This document shows positions 40,587 to 50,060 of a stretch of DNA of 53,179 nt, piece after piece. The notes under the pieces are model-generated. The model searched no databases, was not told the DNA's origin, and saw only the letters and a program-made list of their open reading frames with translations. Numbering within the stretch: position 1 is the first letter of the stretch; each line of letters begins with the position of its first letter. Source of the DNA: Stenotrophomonas sp. UBA2124 (GTDB lineage Bacteria > Pseudomonadota > Gammaproteobacteria > Xanthomonadales > Xanthomonadaceae); the NCBI GenBank assembly GCA_002329155.1, contig DCXY01000005.1, forward strand, positions 1 through 53,179, read 5' to 3'. Both the position numbers and the translations under genes were made by a program.

Positions 40587-43500
40587 GCCATTCCCTCCTG
40601 TGCATGCATGCCACCCCAGTTGTTGATGCCGGCGCGGTCGCGTGCCTGGGCCAGCACCCGGGCCATGGTGCTGGCCAGCAGCTGGCCGGTCACCGGCTTG
40701 CGCAGGAAGCCCTCCATGCCGGCTTCGGCGGCCAGGCGCTCGGCTTCGGTGTCCGAGCGCGCGGTAACCGCGATCAGCGGGAACTCATGGCCGCTGGCAC
40801 GCAGCTGCCGCGCCAACGCCATGCCATCAAGCGCCGGCAGGTCCAGATCAAGCAGGCCGATGTCGAACCGCGACTCACTGACCGCCGCCAGCGCCGCCAG
40901 CCCATGCACGGCATGCTCCACGGTGTGCCCGCGCGCCACCAGCAGGCCGCTGATCACCTGCGCCACGGTGGGGTCGTCCTCCACCAGCAGCACATGCAAT
41001 GCCGGCCCGGCCTGCAGCGGCGTTGCATTAGTGGCAGGTCCGCTGGCGGCCACGGCGCGCCATGCCAGCGGCAACTCGACCAGGAAGCTTGCACCGGCGC
41101 CGAGCTGGCTGTGCACCTGGATGCCACCGCCCATGGCCGCCGCCAGCTCCTGGCAGATGGCCAGGCCCAGACCGCTGCCGCCATAGCGCGCCGCGGTGCG
41201 CGGCCCTTCGGCCTGCTCGAAGCGTAGGAACAAGCGCGCCTGCTGCTCTTCATTGATGCCCGGGCCGGTATCGCTCACGGTCAGGCGCAGGCCAAGGCCG
41301 CCGGCGACATGCCGCACATCCAGCCGCACTTCACCCTGTTCGGTGAACTTGATGGCATTGCTGAGCAGGTTCATCACGATCTGGCGCAGGCGCATGCCAT
41401 CGCCGGTCACTTCCAGGCCGTGCTCGAAACCGGGCGTGTAGATGAAGCCCAGGCCACGCCGCTCGGCCATGGGCGCCATCAGCGCCACCACCTCATCCAG
41501 CAGCTGGCCGAAGTCGAACGGGCGCACGTCCAGTTCAAGCTTGCCCGACTCGATTCGGGCAAGGTCCAGCGCATCGTTGACCAGCCGCAGCAGGTGGCTG
41601 CCTGCCTGCTGGATGGCACCGGCGTAGCGGCGCTGGCGGCTGTCCAGCTCGGTATCCAGCAGCAGCTCGCTCATGCCCAGCACGCCGGTCATGGGCGTGC
41701 GTACCTCGTGGCCGAGCGTGGCCAGGAAGCGGGTCTTGGCCAGCGATGCCTGTTCGGCCAGCTCCTGCTTGTGCAATGCCAGCTGCCACTCGCTGCGCCG
41801 CCGTACCCGCGCGCGGTAACCCAGCACGGCGGCGGCCACCGCCAGCAGCAACAGCACCACCCAGGCGGCAATGGCCCAGGCGCTGCGCCACCACGGTGGG
41901 GCCACGTCGATCTGCAGCAGCTGCGAAGGCGTCCACTGCCCATCGCCACCGGCGCCCTGCACTTCCAGCCGGTAGCTGCCGGCGGGCAGGCGCGAGAGCA
42001 CGCGCTCGCCGTCGCTGCCGGAGTCCACCCAGTTCTGGTCGTAACCTTCGATGCGCGAACGGAACCGGTGCTGCGCCGGGTCGGCAAAGGACAGCAGCCG
42101 CGCACCGATGCGCAGGTCGCGGTCGCCCGGGCCAAGGTGGACCACATCGCCGTCCAGCGCCTGCTCGCGCATGGCGTCATCGCGGCGCACATGTACCGAG
42201 TCGATCACCAGTGTGGCAAGCGGGCGCGCCGAAGGCACCGCGTCAGGGTCGAACTGCACCAGCCCGGCTGCCTGCACTGCCAGCGCATTGCTGCAGCCCT
42301 GTGCCACCGGCGGCCGCGGCGAGAATTCCACGTCGGGCAGGCCGTCGCGGTCACCCAGCAGCTGCACCTGGCCCATGCCGTTGCGCCACAGCAGCAGCCC
42401 GCGCGGCGTGGTTGCCCACAGCTGCCCGGAGCAGCCCAGTACCAGCCCGCCCATGGCAACGGCCGGCACACCCTCGTCGGCGTCCAGCCGCTGCAGCAGT
42501 TCAAAGCGGTCACCCTGGCGCCGGTAACGTTCCAGCGCCCCTTCGCGCGCCAGCCATACCTTGCCATCGGCGGTGAAAGCGATGTCGTTGACGATGCCAC
42601 GCGCCACGCCAGCCATCGGCACGAAGCGCGCACCGTCCAGCCGCAGCACACCGGCATCGCCCACCGCCCAAAGGGTGCCGTCGTTGGCGATGCGCAACTG
42701 TTCCACCAGCTTGTCCGGCAGCCCGGGGGTGTGCCCGGCCGGGTAGCTGGCCAGCAGGCGCCCGCTGGGATCGCGGTGCTGCAGGCCGTAGTTGACGATG
42801 GACAGCCACACGCTGCCATCGGCCGCCATCCGCATCAGGTCAACCCGGTGCTGCGGGTCGTCGCCCACGTCCAGGTCCAGCACCTGCTTGTGCCCGGTGT
42901 CGGGGCGGTACAGCACCAGGTTGCCGGCGCGGCCGACCCATATTTGACCATCGCGGGCGCGCAGCACCGACCAGATGCTGCCTTTGCCCAGCGTGCCTTC
43001 ATCAGCCAGCTGCACCAGCCCGCCGCGCGGGTCGAGCCGGTACAGGCCATGGGCGCCTACGATCAGGAAGCCATCGCCATCGGCGGCGGCGTTGAGCATG
43101 TACAGGCTTTCCAGCGGCTGCCCATCCAGCCGGGTATGCGTGGCGAAGCGTTTCCAGTCCGGGCGCAGGTAGGCCAGGCCCTGGGTCAGCAACGCGGTCC
43201 ACAGGCCGCCCTCGCGGTCCTGCATGAGATCCAGCACACCGCTGCGCGCGGTAAGAAAGCCGCTGCCGCGCTCGCCATCCAGCAGCTGCAGCTGATGGCC
43301 GTCACCCCGGTACAGTCCGTTGGCGCTGCCTACCCAGTAGCCGCCATCACGGTCATGCAGCACCACACCGGCACGCAGCGTGGCCGCCTCCGGCCACGGC
43401 GCGGCCAGCACCTGGCCGTCATCCAGCACCCGGTACAGCCCGTTCTCGGTGCCTGCCCACAGGCCGCCATCGCGGTCGCGGCTCATGCGGATCACGCTTT

Positions 43501-44167
43501 TGCCGGCCAGCAGCGGCGAGGCGATACGGACGAAGTGGCCCGTGGCCGGGTCACGCCGGGCCAGGCCATCGGCCGTTCCCACCCACAGGCTGCCCCCGCG
43601 CCCGGCCAACAGCGAGTAGATGGTGTCATCGGGCAGGCTGAAGGGGTCACCGCGCACATGCTGATAGCGGCTGACACGGCCATCGCGGTGCATCCGGCAG
43701 ATGCCGCTGCCGCTGCTGCCCACCCACAGCTCCTGGTCGATCTCGGCCAGCGCCCATACCTGCTGCGGGCAGGCCGCCTCCAGTTTGGGAAACCGCTGGA
43801 AGCCCCTGCGCGCGGTATCGAACAGGATCAGACCGGCCCCATTGGCGCCCAGCCAGATACGGTCCTGGCTGTCCACCAGCAGGGTTTCCAGCACGTTGCC
43901 GGGCAGCGAGGCCGGGTCGTCCGGCTCGAGCCGCCATACCTTCAGCTCGCGGCCGTCGTAGCGCGCAAGGCCATCGTCGGTGGCCGCCCACACATAGCCG
44001 CTGTGGTCCTGCGCCAAGGCCAGTACCATGCGCGAAGGCAGGCCTTCGGACACGCCCAGGCGGCGCATGTTGGGCGTTTCGGCCAGCATCGCGGCAATAC
44101 CGGGGGCGGACCATGCGGCCAGCACCAGCAGCACGCCCAGCCGGGCACGTTCAAGCAACCGCTTCAT
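40583..44167 (-). CDS. Hybrid sensor histidine kinase with periplasmic propeller (copy 2)
   Basis: 1194 residues with the same architecture as the next gene: signal peptide ending near IAA, propeller repeats (YVWAATDDGLARYDG, IWLGANGAGLILFD), a Y_Y_Y domain, a membrane helix (about 760-783), HisKA with His820, HATPase and receiver (Asp1107). The stretch around the phosphorylated His (QASLAKTRFLATLGHEVRTP) is identical in the two proteins, while the propellers differ greatly. This indicates tandem duplication with conserved signalling and diverged sensing. It is the upstream gene of the pair, translationally coupled by an ATGA overlap; both probably share a promoter in the 243-bp gap to the YceI gene. 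Confidence 0.92.
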   Translation of the reverse strand: MKRLLERARLGVLLVLAAWSAPGIAAMLAETPNMRRLGVSEGLPSRMVLALAQDHSGYVWAATDDGLARYDGRELKVWRLEPDDPASLPGNVLETLLVDSQDRIWLGANGAGLILFDTARRGFQRFPKLEAACPQQVWALAEIDQELWVGSSGSGICRMHRDGRVSRYQHVRGDPFSLPDDTIYSLLAGRGGSLWVGTADGLARRDPATGHFVRIASPLLAGKSVIRMSRDRDGGLWAGTENGLYRVLDDGQVLAAPWPEAATLRAGVVLHDRDGGYWVGSANGLYRGDGHQLQLLDGERGSGFLTARSGVLDLMQDREGGLWTALLTQGLAYLRPDWKRFATHTRLDGQPLESLYMLNAAADGDGFLIVGAHGLYRLDPRGGLVQLADEGTLGKGSIWSVLRARDGQIWVGRAGNLVLYRPDTGHKQVLDLDVGDDPQHRVDLMRMAADGSVWLSIVNYGLQHRDPSGRLLASYPAGHTPGLPDKLVEQLRIANDGTLWAVGDAGVLRLDGARFVPMAGVARGIVNDIAFTADGKVWLAREGALERYRRQGDRFELLQRLDADEGVPAVAMGGLVLGCSGQLWATTPRGLLLWRNGMGQVQLLGDRDGLPDVEFSPRPPVAQGCSNALAVQAAGLVQFDPDAVPSARPLATLVIDSVHVRRDDAMREQALDGDVVHLGPGDRDLRIGARLLSFADPAQHRFRSRIEGYDQNWVDSGSDGERVLSRLPAGSYRLEVQGAGGDGQWTPSQLLQIDVAPPWWRSAWAIAAWVVLLLLAVAAAVLGYRARVRRRSEWQLALHKQELAEQASLAKTRFLATLGHEVRTPMTGVLGMSELLLDTELDSRQRRYAGAIQQAGSHLLRLVNDALDLARIESGKLELDVRPFDFGQLLDEVVALMAPMAERRGLGFIYTPGFEHGLEVTGDGMRLRQIVMNLLSNAIKFTEQGEVRLDVRHVAGGLGLRLTVSDTGPGINEEQQARLFLRFEQAEGPRTAARYGGSGLGLAICQELAAAMGGGIQVHSQLGAGASFLVELPLAWRAVAASGPATNATPLQAGPALHVLLVEDDPTVAQVISGLLVARGHTVEHAVHGLAALAAVSESRFDIGLLDLDLPALDGMALARQLRASGHEFPLIAVTARSDTEAERLAAEAGMEGFLRKPVTGQLLASTMARVLAQARDRAGINNWGGMHAQEGMA

Positions 44168-44410
44168 CGACGTCCGCTACTCCTCGCACTGCCCTGTGGC
44201 GCCCTGGAGCCGCTGCAGCACGCCCGGCGACCGCCCCCCGCAAGCCCGTGACTTTAGCGCCCGCACGGAAACAGGGCAAAAAAAGGCCCGCAAAGCCAGT
44301 ACGCGGTGGCTGGCGGCCAGAGCACTGCAACAAACCATTGCGCACGGTGGGCACAAACCTTTTCACGCATGCCCCTAGAATCAGGCCCATTCCACGATGG
44401 GGAGCCGAAC

Positions 44411-45100
44411 TTGCCACGACTCATCCTGCTATTGGCCCTGGGCATGCTGCCCCTGCTGGCCAACGCCGCCGACGAGCGTTACCGGCTGGACCCTGTGCAC
44501 ACCCGGGTGCTGTTCGCCATTGAACATGCCGGCTTCTCGCAGGCACTGGGCACGGTGTCCGGCAGTGAGGGTGTGCTGGAGTTCGACCCGGAGGACTGGG
44601 CCAGTGCCAGGCTCGATGTCACCGTGCCGATCAGTCAGCTGGACATGGGCAATGCCAAGTGGACCCAGGCCACGCTGGCGCACAACCTGCTTGATGGCGA
44701 CCGTCACCCGCAGGCGCGCTTTGTCTCCACCCGGGTGGAGCCTGTGGACGCCAACCACGCTCGGGTGTTCGGGCAGCTGACCCTGCGCGGGGTCAGCCGC
44801 GAGGTGGTGCTGGAGGTGACCCTCAATGCGCTCAAGCGTTACCCGTTGCCGCCATTCCGGCGTACGGCGGGGTTTTCCGCCACGGCGGTGCTCAGCCGCG
44901 CCGATTTCGGCATCGATGCCTGGAAGTCGGTGATAGGCGACCAGGTGGAGCTGCGGATCGAGGCCGAAGCCCAGCGCGACCTGAGCGCGCCGGCGCCGGG
45001 TGAAGGCACCGACATTTCTCCCACCAAACCTGAATACACACTGCCGCAGGCTGCAGAAGACGCCCAGCCGCCCACCCAGACCGAGGAGCAGCACCCGTGA
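44411..45100 (+). CDS. YceI-family periplasmic protein (first)
   Basis: 229 residues: signal peptide (LILLLALGMLPLLANAAD) then a YceI lipocalin-like barrel, YRLDPVHTRVLFAIEHAGFS, and LRGVSREVVLEVTLNAL, FSATAVLSRADFGIDAW. YceI proteins bind isoprenoid-type ligands such as polyprenyl chains. The C-terminal tail (about 45 residues, Pro/Glu/Gln-rich) is an extension. The start is TTG at 44411 with GGGGAG six bases upstream, chosen because the signal peptide begins at once; ATG codons further upstream would give an implausible N-terminus. The stop overlaps the b561 start. Confidence 0.85.
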   Translation: MPRLILLLALGMLPLLANAADERYRLDPVHTRVLFAIEHAGFSQALGTVSGSEGVLEFDPEDWASARLDVTVPISQLDMGNAKWTQATLAHNLLDGDRHPQARFVSTRVEPVDANHARVFGQLTLRGVSREVVLEVTLNALKRYPLPPFRRTAGFSATAVLSRADFGIDAWKSVIGDQVELRIEAEAQRDLSAPAPGEGTDISPTKPEYTLPQAAEDAQPPTQTEEQHP

Positions 45101-45660
45101 GCCTGAAAAACACACCTGCCACATGGGGCAGCGTCAGCAAGACCCTGCACTGGTTGATCGCACTGTTGATCCTGGCACTGGGCGTGGTTGGCTTGGTGAT
45201 GGATGAACTGCCCAAGACGCCCAAGTATTTCTGGGTATTCACCGCGCACAAGTCCATCGGCATCACCGTGCTGGCACTGGTTGCCCTGCGCCTGTTGTGG
45301 CGCCTGTACGCCGGCGCACCCAGGCCGGTGCCGGGCACGCCCAGCTGGCAGGAACGCATCGCCTCGCTCACCCACTGGCTGCTGTACATCCTGATGTTCG
45401 CCATCCCGCTTTCCGGCTGGCTGTACGACTCGGCCAGCAGCCTGCGCCCGTTCAAACTGTTCGGGCTGGTGGAGATGCCCAAGCTGGTGGGCCAGAACGA
45501 ACAGCTGCGCGAGCTGTCCCATGAATTCCACGAACTGGGCTTCTGGGTGCTGATCCTGCTGGTGGTTGCCCATGCCGGCGCCGCCTTCTTCCACCACATC
45601 TACCAGCGTGATGCCACGCTGCGCCGCATGCTGCCAGGCGGCGCAACCACCCCCCACTGA
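45097..45660 (+). CDS. Cytochrome b561, four-helix diheme membrane protein
   Basis: 187 residues with four membrane helices. Histidines in matched helices (SKTLHWLIAL, TAHKSIGIT, LTHWLLYI, HEFHELGFW, VVAHAGAAFFHH) fit binding of two b-type hemes. Members of this YodB/CybB-type family move electrons between the quinone pool and periplasmic partners. It starts with GTG at 45097, overlapping the preceding YceI gene, and another YceI gene follows after 11 bp, so the three form an operon. Confidence 0.92.
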   Translation: MSLKNTPATWGSVSKTLHWLIALLILALGVVGLVMDELPKTPKYFWVFTAHKSIGITVLALVALRLLWRLYAGAPRPVPGTPSWQERIASLTHWLLYILMFAIPLSGWLYDSASSLRPFKLFGLVEMPKLVGQNEQLRELSHEFHELGFWVLILLVVAHAGAAFFHHIYQRDATLRRMLPGGATTPH

Positions 45661-45671
45661 AGGAAAACCAC

Positions 45672-46244
45672 ATGACCATCAAACTGACCACTCCGGCCGC
45701 CGTGGCCGCTGCCCTTGCCGGCCTGCTCGCCACCAGCTCCGCACATGCTGCTGACTACGTGCAGGCACCCGGCAGCGGTTCGATCCTGGTGTTCGCCACC
45801 AAGTACGACGGCGAGACCTTCACCGGCAACTTCCCCGGCTTCCAGACCCAGGTCAGCTTTGACCCGGCCAACCCTGCAGCAGGCAAGCTCGACGTCACCA
45901 TCCCGCTGGCGGGTGCCAAGAGCGGCAACAGCGACCGTGATTCCACGCTGCAGGGCGCGGATTTCTTCAACGTGGGCAAGTTCGCGCAGGCCCGCTATAC
46001 CGCCAACGGCTTCCGGGCGCTGGGCAACAACCAGTTCGTCGCCGACGGCACGCTGGAACTGCGCGGCGTGAGCAAGCCAGTGACGCTGACCTTCAGCTGG
46101 GCACCGGGCGCGCAGCCGGTGCTGACCGGCAAGGCCACGGTGAAGCGCCTTGATTTTGGTGTGGGCAGCGGCGACTGGGCCGATACCAAGACCATTCCGG
46201 ACGAAACGGCCATCAGCACCATCGTCAAGCTCAACGCGAAGTAA
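45672..46244 (+). CDS. YceI-family periplasmic protein (second)
   Basis: 190 residues: signal peptide ending SSAHAAD, then the YceI barrel (ILVFATKYDGETFTGNFPGF, ADFFNVGKFAQARYTANGF, LELRGVSKPVTLTFSW, FGVGSGDWADTKTIPDE). The DTK.IPDE ending is typical of this family. An AAGGAAAACC precedes the start. It is the third gene of the YceI-b561-YceI operon and only distantly similar to the first copy. Confidence 0.92.
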   Translation: MTIKLTTPAAVAAALAGLLATSSAHAADYVQAPGSGSILVFATKYDGETFTGNFPGFQTQVSFDPANPAAGKLDVTIPLAGAKSGNSDRDSTLQGADFFNVGKFAQARYTANGFRALGNNQFVADGTLELRGVSKPVTLTFSWAPGAQPVLTGKATVKRLDFGVGSGDWADTKTIPDETAISTIVKLNAK

Positions 46245-46321
46245 GCTGGAATCGGGCAACAGGGAAACGGGAACGGGGTGTTGGCCAGTGCCAAGCCCCG
46301 CTCCCCTGCTAGGCCAGCGGC

Positions 46322-46552
46322 TCAGGGTGTTGCCATCCACTCGACCAACCGCGCCGCATCGAAGGGCCAGTCCAGCTCACGGCCGCCCGCATCGCGCAGC
46401 ACCGGCACACGCACGCCGTAGCGAGCTTCCAGTGCATCGTCTTCATCAATGAACACGCTTTCAAACGCCGGTGCCCGCGCCTGTGCCAGCACCGCCAGCG
46501 CCTGGTCGCACAGGTGGCAGTCATCGCGCTGGAACAACACCCATCCGTTCAT
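46322..46552 (-). CDS. Glutaredoxin-like thioredoxin-fold protein
   Basis: 76 residues, single thioredoxin-like domain: VLFQRDDCHLCDQALAVL with a CHLC redox motif near the N-terminus, then RVPVLRDAGGRELDWPF with the cis-proline. This matches the DUF836/glutaredoxin 2-like group. GGAGCAGGT precedes the ATG. It is divergent from sdaA with a 96-bp gap. Its partner is unknown. Confidence 0.85.
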   Translation of the reverse strand: MNGWVLFQRDDCHLCDQALAVLAQARAPAFESVFIDEDDALEARYGVRVPVLRDAGGRELDWPFDAARLVEWMATP

Positions 46553-46648
46553 TACCTGCTCCACCCTTGAAATGCTGCGCTGCAGACTGAGCCTGCAACA
46601 GTGAACACGTAGAATAGCTGGCTTCCAACGCCGTCCATAGAAGCACGC

Positions 46649-48031
<1,383 letters not shown>

Positions 48032-48076
48032 GCCACTGAGCCCGGCCAGCGGTGGCATCACACAGGGGATGCAGGG

Positions 48077-48940
48077 ATGCAGAACAACGAACAGGGACCT
48101 GTCGCGCCACCACCGCGGCGCGCACCTACCAGGCCCACACCGCGCAACAGCGGCAGCCTGAGCCTGGGCAAGGTGGTCGCCGGCATGGTGGTGCTGCTGG
48201 TTGCCGCGTATTTCCTCGGCAACCGCAAGGCTCCAGACACCGATGCAGTCCAGACCACGCAGGCGGAAACCATCAGCGAAGCACGACACCCCGCCGCACG
48301 ACCTGATGCCGTGGTGATACAGGGTGAGAAATCCACCACCCTGGCCACCGTTGACGATGCACGTATGTCGGTCGGCGACCAGGGCCGCGTGCTGCGCATT
48401 GAAGGCAGTGTCGGCAGGAACTTCGCCCGCAACCTGCAGGCCGCGCTCGACGCCAACCCGTCGCTGCAACGCATCGACATCCAGAGCGGTGGCGGTTACG
48501 CGCAACCGGGGCTGGAAGCGGCGCGCATGATCCAGCGCCGCAACCTCATCGTGCGCGTGCATTCGCACTGCGCCAGCATGTGCGTGGCCTTATGGGCGGC
48601 CGCACCGCAGCGCGAGCTGGAGCCGGATGCGGTGATCGGCCTGCACCAGTGGAACCCGCAGTGCGATGCCCTGCCCTCGCCAGCGCGCGAGGAATGCCAC
48701 TACCAGGTGCAGTTCGCAACCGACCACGATGCCAGCTACGACGCCTGGCTGCGCGCGGCCGGCTTCAACCAGCGCCTGCTCGACCTGCAGACCAACACCG
48801 CCGCCGAGGACATCGCCGTGCTCGCCGCGCCACAGCTGTGGGACAACGGCGTGCGCTTCAACGTGGTCGACGGCAACGGCGCGCGCATGGGCCGCGACCA
48901 GGTGATGCAATACCTGGCCGCGCGCGGCACCCGTCGCTGA
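48077..48940 (+). CDS. Membrane-anchored ClpP/crotonase-fold protein (COG3904-like)
   Basis: 287 residues: a Pro-rich cytosolic N-terminus, one membrane helix (about 31-47), then a periplasmic part with IDIQSGGGYAQPGLEAARMI, VRVHSHCASMCVALWAAAP and AVIGLHQWNP. This is the pattern of ClpP/SppA-like folds: an oxyanion-type Gly loop, a candidate nucleophile Ser in CASMC and a candidate His in GLHQW. Paired cysteines around the Ser may form a disulfide. Whether it is a protease is not shown. It lies 45 bp after sdaA, perhaps cotranscribed. Confidence 0.75.
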   Translation: MQNNEQGPVAPPPRRAPTRPTPRNSGSLSLGKVVAGMVVLLVAAYFLGNRKAPDTDAVQTTQAETISEARHPAARPDAVVIQGEKSTTLATVDDARMSVGDQGRVLRIEGSVGRNFARNLQAALDANPSLQRIDIQSGGGYAQPGLEAARMIQRRNLIVRVHSHCASMCVALWAAAPQRELEPDAVIGLHQWNPQCDALPSPAREECHYQVQFATDHDASYDAWLRAAGFNQRLLDLQTNTAAEDIAVLAAPQLWDNGVRFNVVDGNGARMGRDQVMQYLAARGTRR

Positions 48941-48951
48941 GCAGCGGGGGG

Positions 48952-49830
48952 TCAGCGGCGCCGCCGCAGCTTCAGCACGCCTTCCAGCGCCAGCAGCGCC
49001 ACCGCCACCCAGATGGCGATATAGGTGGGCCACTGCCCGTGGCCCACGCTCTCCCCCAGCGCCAGCGCCGCCAGCATCAGCAGCACCGGTTCCACATAGG
49101 TCAGCAGGCCGAACAGGCTGAAGGACAACATCTTCGCCGCCTGCACGTAGCACATCAGCGCCACCGCGCTGACCAGCCCCAGCAGCGGAATCAGCCCGTA
49201 CAGCGCCGGCCGCTGCGCCAGCATCGCCATCAGCGCATGGCCATCGCCGATGGACGCCCACCAGGCCACCGGCAGCAGCAGCACCAGCTCCAGCCAGAAC
49301 CCGCCCAGATGCGCCACATCCAGGTGCCGCCGCACCAGGAAATACGCCGGGTAGCCCAGCGCCACCAGCAGCATTTCCCATGACAGCCCTTGGTTGCGCA
49401 GCAGGGCCCAGCCCACGCCGATGGCAGCACTGGTCACCGCCAGCTTCTGCAGCGGCGACAGGCGCTCGCCAAAGAACAGGCGCCCCACCAGCACCATCAC
49501 CAGCGGCAGCAGGAAATAGCCCATCGACACCTGCAGCGCGCGTCCATGCAGCGGCGCCCACAGGAACAGCCAAAGCTGCACGCCCACCATGGCCGTGCAC
49601 GCCGGCAGCGCCAGCCACAGGCGGCGGTCGCTGCGTACGCGCTGCAGTGTCTGGCCTATCAGCCTGCGATCGCCACCCACATACAGCATCAATGCCACCA
49701 GCGGCACCGCGAACATCACCCGCCAGCCGAAAATGTCCGCGCCCTGCAGCGGCGCCAGATGCGGGCTGCCGTAGTACATGAGGCCGAACAGCAGTGATGC
49801 GGCCAGCGAAACCAGAACACCTTTGGACAC
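48952..49830 (-). CDS. rarD: EamA/RarD-family transporter
   Basis: 292 residues with ten membrane helices in two EamA repeats. SKGVLVSLAASLLFGLMYYG, GWRVMFAVPLVALML, LQVSMGYFLLPLVMVLVGRL and LTYVEPVLLMLAALALGE are typical of RarD proteins, a drug/metabolite transporter group often called chloramphenicol-sensitivity proteins. Substrate unknown. Starts at GTG 49830 with a weak ribosome site; convergent with the ClpP-fold gene, 11 bp between stops. Confidence 0.88.
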   Translation of the reverse strand: MSKGVLVSLAASLLFGLMYYGSPHLAPLQGADIFGWRVMFAVPLVALMLYVGGDRRLIGQTLQRVRSDRRLWLALPACTAMVGVQLWLFLWAPLHGRALQVSMGYFLLPLVMVLVGRLFFGERLSPLQKLAVTSAAIGVGWALLRNQGLSWEMLLVALGYPAYFLVRRHLDVAHLGGFWLELVLLLPVAWWASIGDGHALMAMLAQRPALYGLIPLLGLVSAVALMCYVQAAKMLSFSLFGLLTYVEPVLLMLAALALGESVGHGQWPTYIAIWVAVALLALEGVLKLRRRR

Positions 49831-50060
49831 GGAGCGATTACCCGCAACAGAATGAAACAGATTGAGTGGAGCTGAATGCGCTTACGGCAAGGCCGGCGCA
49901 GGGTCTGGTAGCACCCGGCGACAACGGCCACGAGGCGGCGGCGAATGATAGCGCCCGGCCACATGGCAACTGCCATCCCTGCTCCGGCAAATGCAAGCAT
50001 GACAGCGCGCGGCGCTTCGGCAATACTGCCTTGGGAGCAGGAATATCTAGGGGAATCCGC

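Noticed and set aside
41309..44251. Long open frame antisense to the second hybrid kinase (980 codons)
   Set aside because: Same shadow pattern; no recognisable domain and the opposite strand carries all motifs.
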